Assembly (NCBI GenBank): GCA_025594325.1
Contig: JANHCV010000007.1
Location: 620,001 to 684,000, forward strand
Direction of reading: 5' to 3'
Source: Blastocladiella emersonii ATCC 22665
Lineage: Eukaryota > Blastocladiomycota > Blastocladiomycetes > Blastocladiales > Blastocladiaceae
DNA: 64,000 nucleotides
In this document: piece by piece, positions 63,638 to 64,000 of the stretch
Position numbering within the stretch: position 1 is the stretch's first letter
How the letters are laid out: each line of letters begins with the position of its first letter
Program-made: the position numbers and the translations under genes
Notes under the pieces: model-generated
What the model was told of the DNA's origin: nothing
Database searches by the model: none
Seen by the model: the letters and a program-made list of their open reading frames with translations, nothing else

Positions 63638-64000
63638 ATGGGCCAGTCGCAGTCGACGTCCAGCCAGCACTCGGCGCACGGCCACCATGGCGCGCACGCC
63701 GGCGCCGGCGCGCACCACCACTACCGCGACCGGCCATCGGGCGACGACGGCCTCCTGTCGCCGTCCGCCTACGCCTTCCTCGATGCGCAATCTTCTGGGG
63801 GTGGTGTGCCGCGGCGCGGCTCCGAACCCTCGCTGCCCACTTCCTCCACAACCGCCGGCGCCGCCGCCTCCGCCACCTCGCCCGTCGACACGCGCGCGCC
63901 CGCCATCGCCGCGGCGTTCCGCGACCCGCGCCGCGAACCCTCGGTGCGCACCACGCGCCCGGGCGGGTTCGGGTCCAACCCGCGCCGCCCGCGCCCGCGC
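63638..64000 (+). CDS. N-terminus of an unknown, probably N-myristoylated protein (runs off window)
   Basis: ATG at 63638 opens 121 codons without a stop to the window edge. It starts MGQSQSTSSQHSAHGHHGAH: Gly2 and Ser6 fit an N-myristoyltransferase site. The rest is Ala/Ser/Arg/Pro-rich and disordered (FRDPRREPSVRTTRPGG, then FGSNPRRPRP). Any folded domain lies beyond the window, so no function is given. Confidence 0.6.
   Translation, partial: MGQSQSTSSQHSAHGHHGAHAGAGAHHHYRDRPSGDDGLLSPSAYAFLDAQSSGGGVPRRGSEPSLPTSSTTAGAAASATSPVDTRAPAIAAAFRDPRREPSVRTTRPGGFGSNPRRPRPR

Overview
This is a nuclear window from a GC-rich eukaryote (about 65% G+C by eye), most likely a fungus. Many genes carry short spliceosomal introns, mostly 50-85 nt, often with GTACGT-like donors and YAG acceptors. 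A CCH1-type four-repeat calcium channel, serine palmitoyltransferase LCB2 and a phospholipid N-methyltransferase fit fungi. Alpha-tubulin keeps Lys40, the residue acetylated in ciliary axonemes, which suggests a zoosporic lineage. My best guess is a blastocladiomycete (Allomyces-like) or chytrid; this is inference, not proof.

Layout. 1-9.2 kb: a Gly/Tyr-rich short ORF, a secreted subtilisin-like protease, transportin-1 (KAP104), LSM5 and a TMEM230/134-like membrane protein. 9.8-16.7 kb: a six-exon calcium channel of about 2180 aa. 16.7-24 kb: a TnpB/Fanzor-like C-terminal fragment, an unknown nine-exon gene whose eight introns are all phase 2, a DsbA/FrnE-family protein and poorly resolved sequence. 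24-39 kb: a BTB protein, an MFSD1-like transporter, a fatty-acid desaturase, a membrane RING-H2 ligase, OPI3/PEMT, a large protein with an LPHHAA minisatellite, and archaeal-type phosphoglycerate mutase.

39-55 kb is the accessory region. A family of leucine-rich-repeat genes (one intact, two broken) shares a conserved N-terminal domain, one intron position and a near-identical upstream box with an ACGCGT core. Between copies 1 and 2 lie two head-to-tail mobile units, 42115-46032 and 46084-51024. Each is bounded by the palindrome CGAGGGCTAAAGCCCTC and holds a leftward basic/Ser-Ala-rich ORF ('ORF A') facing away from a rightward PIF1-like, Helitron-type helicase. Both helicases are pseudogenes, no Rep (HUH) domain is visible, and the ORF A/helicase junction differs between units, as expected of internally deleted Helitron-like elements.

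56-64 kb is housekeeping again: methylcrotonoyl-CoA carboxylase beta, LCB2, alpha-tubulin with a TATA box and a 5'UTR intron, and the start of a probably N-myristoylated protein that leaves the window. Exon borders were worked out by hand and checked for reading-frame continuity; no similarity search was possible.
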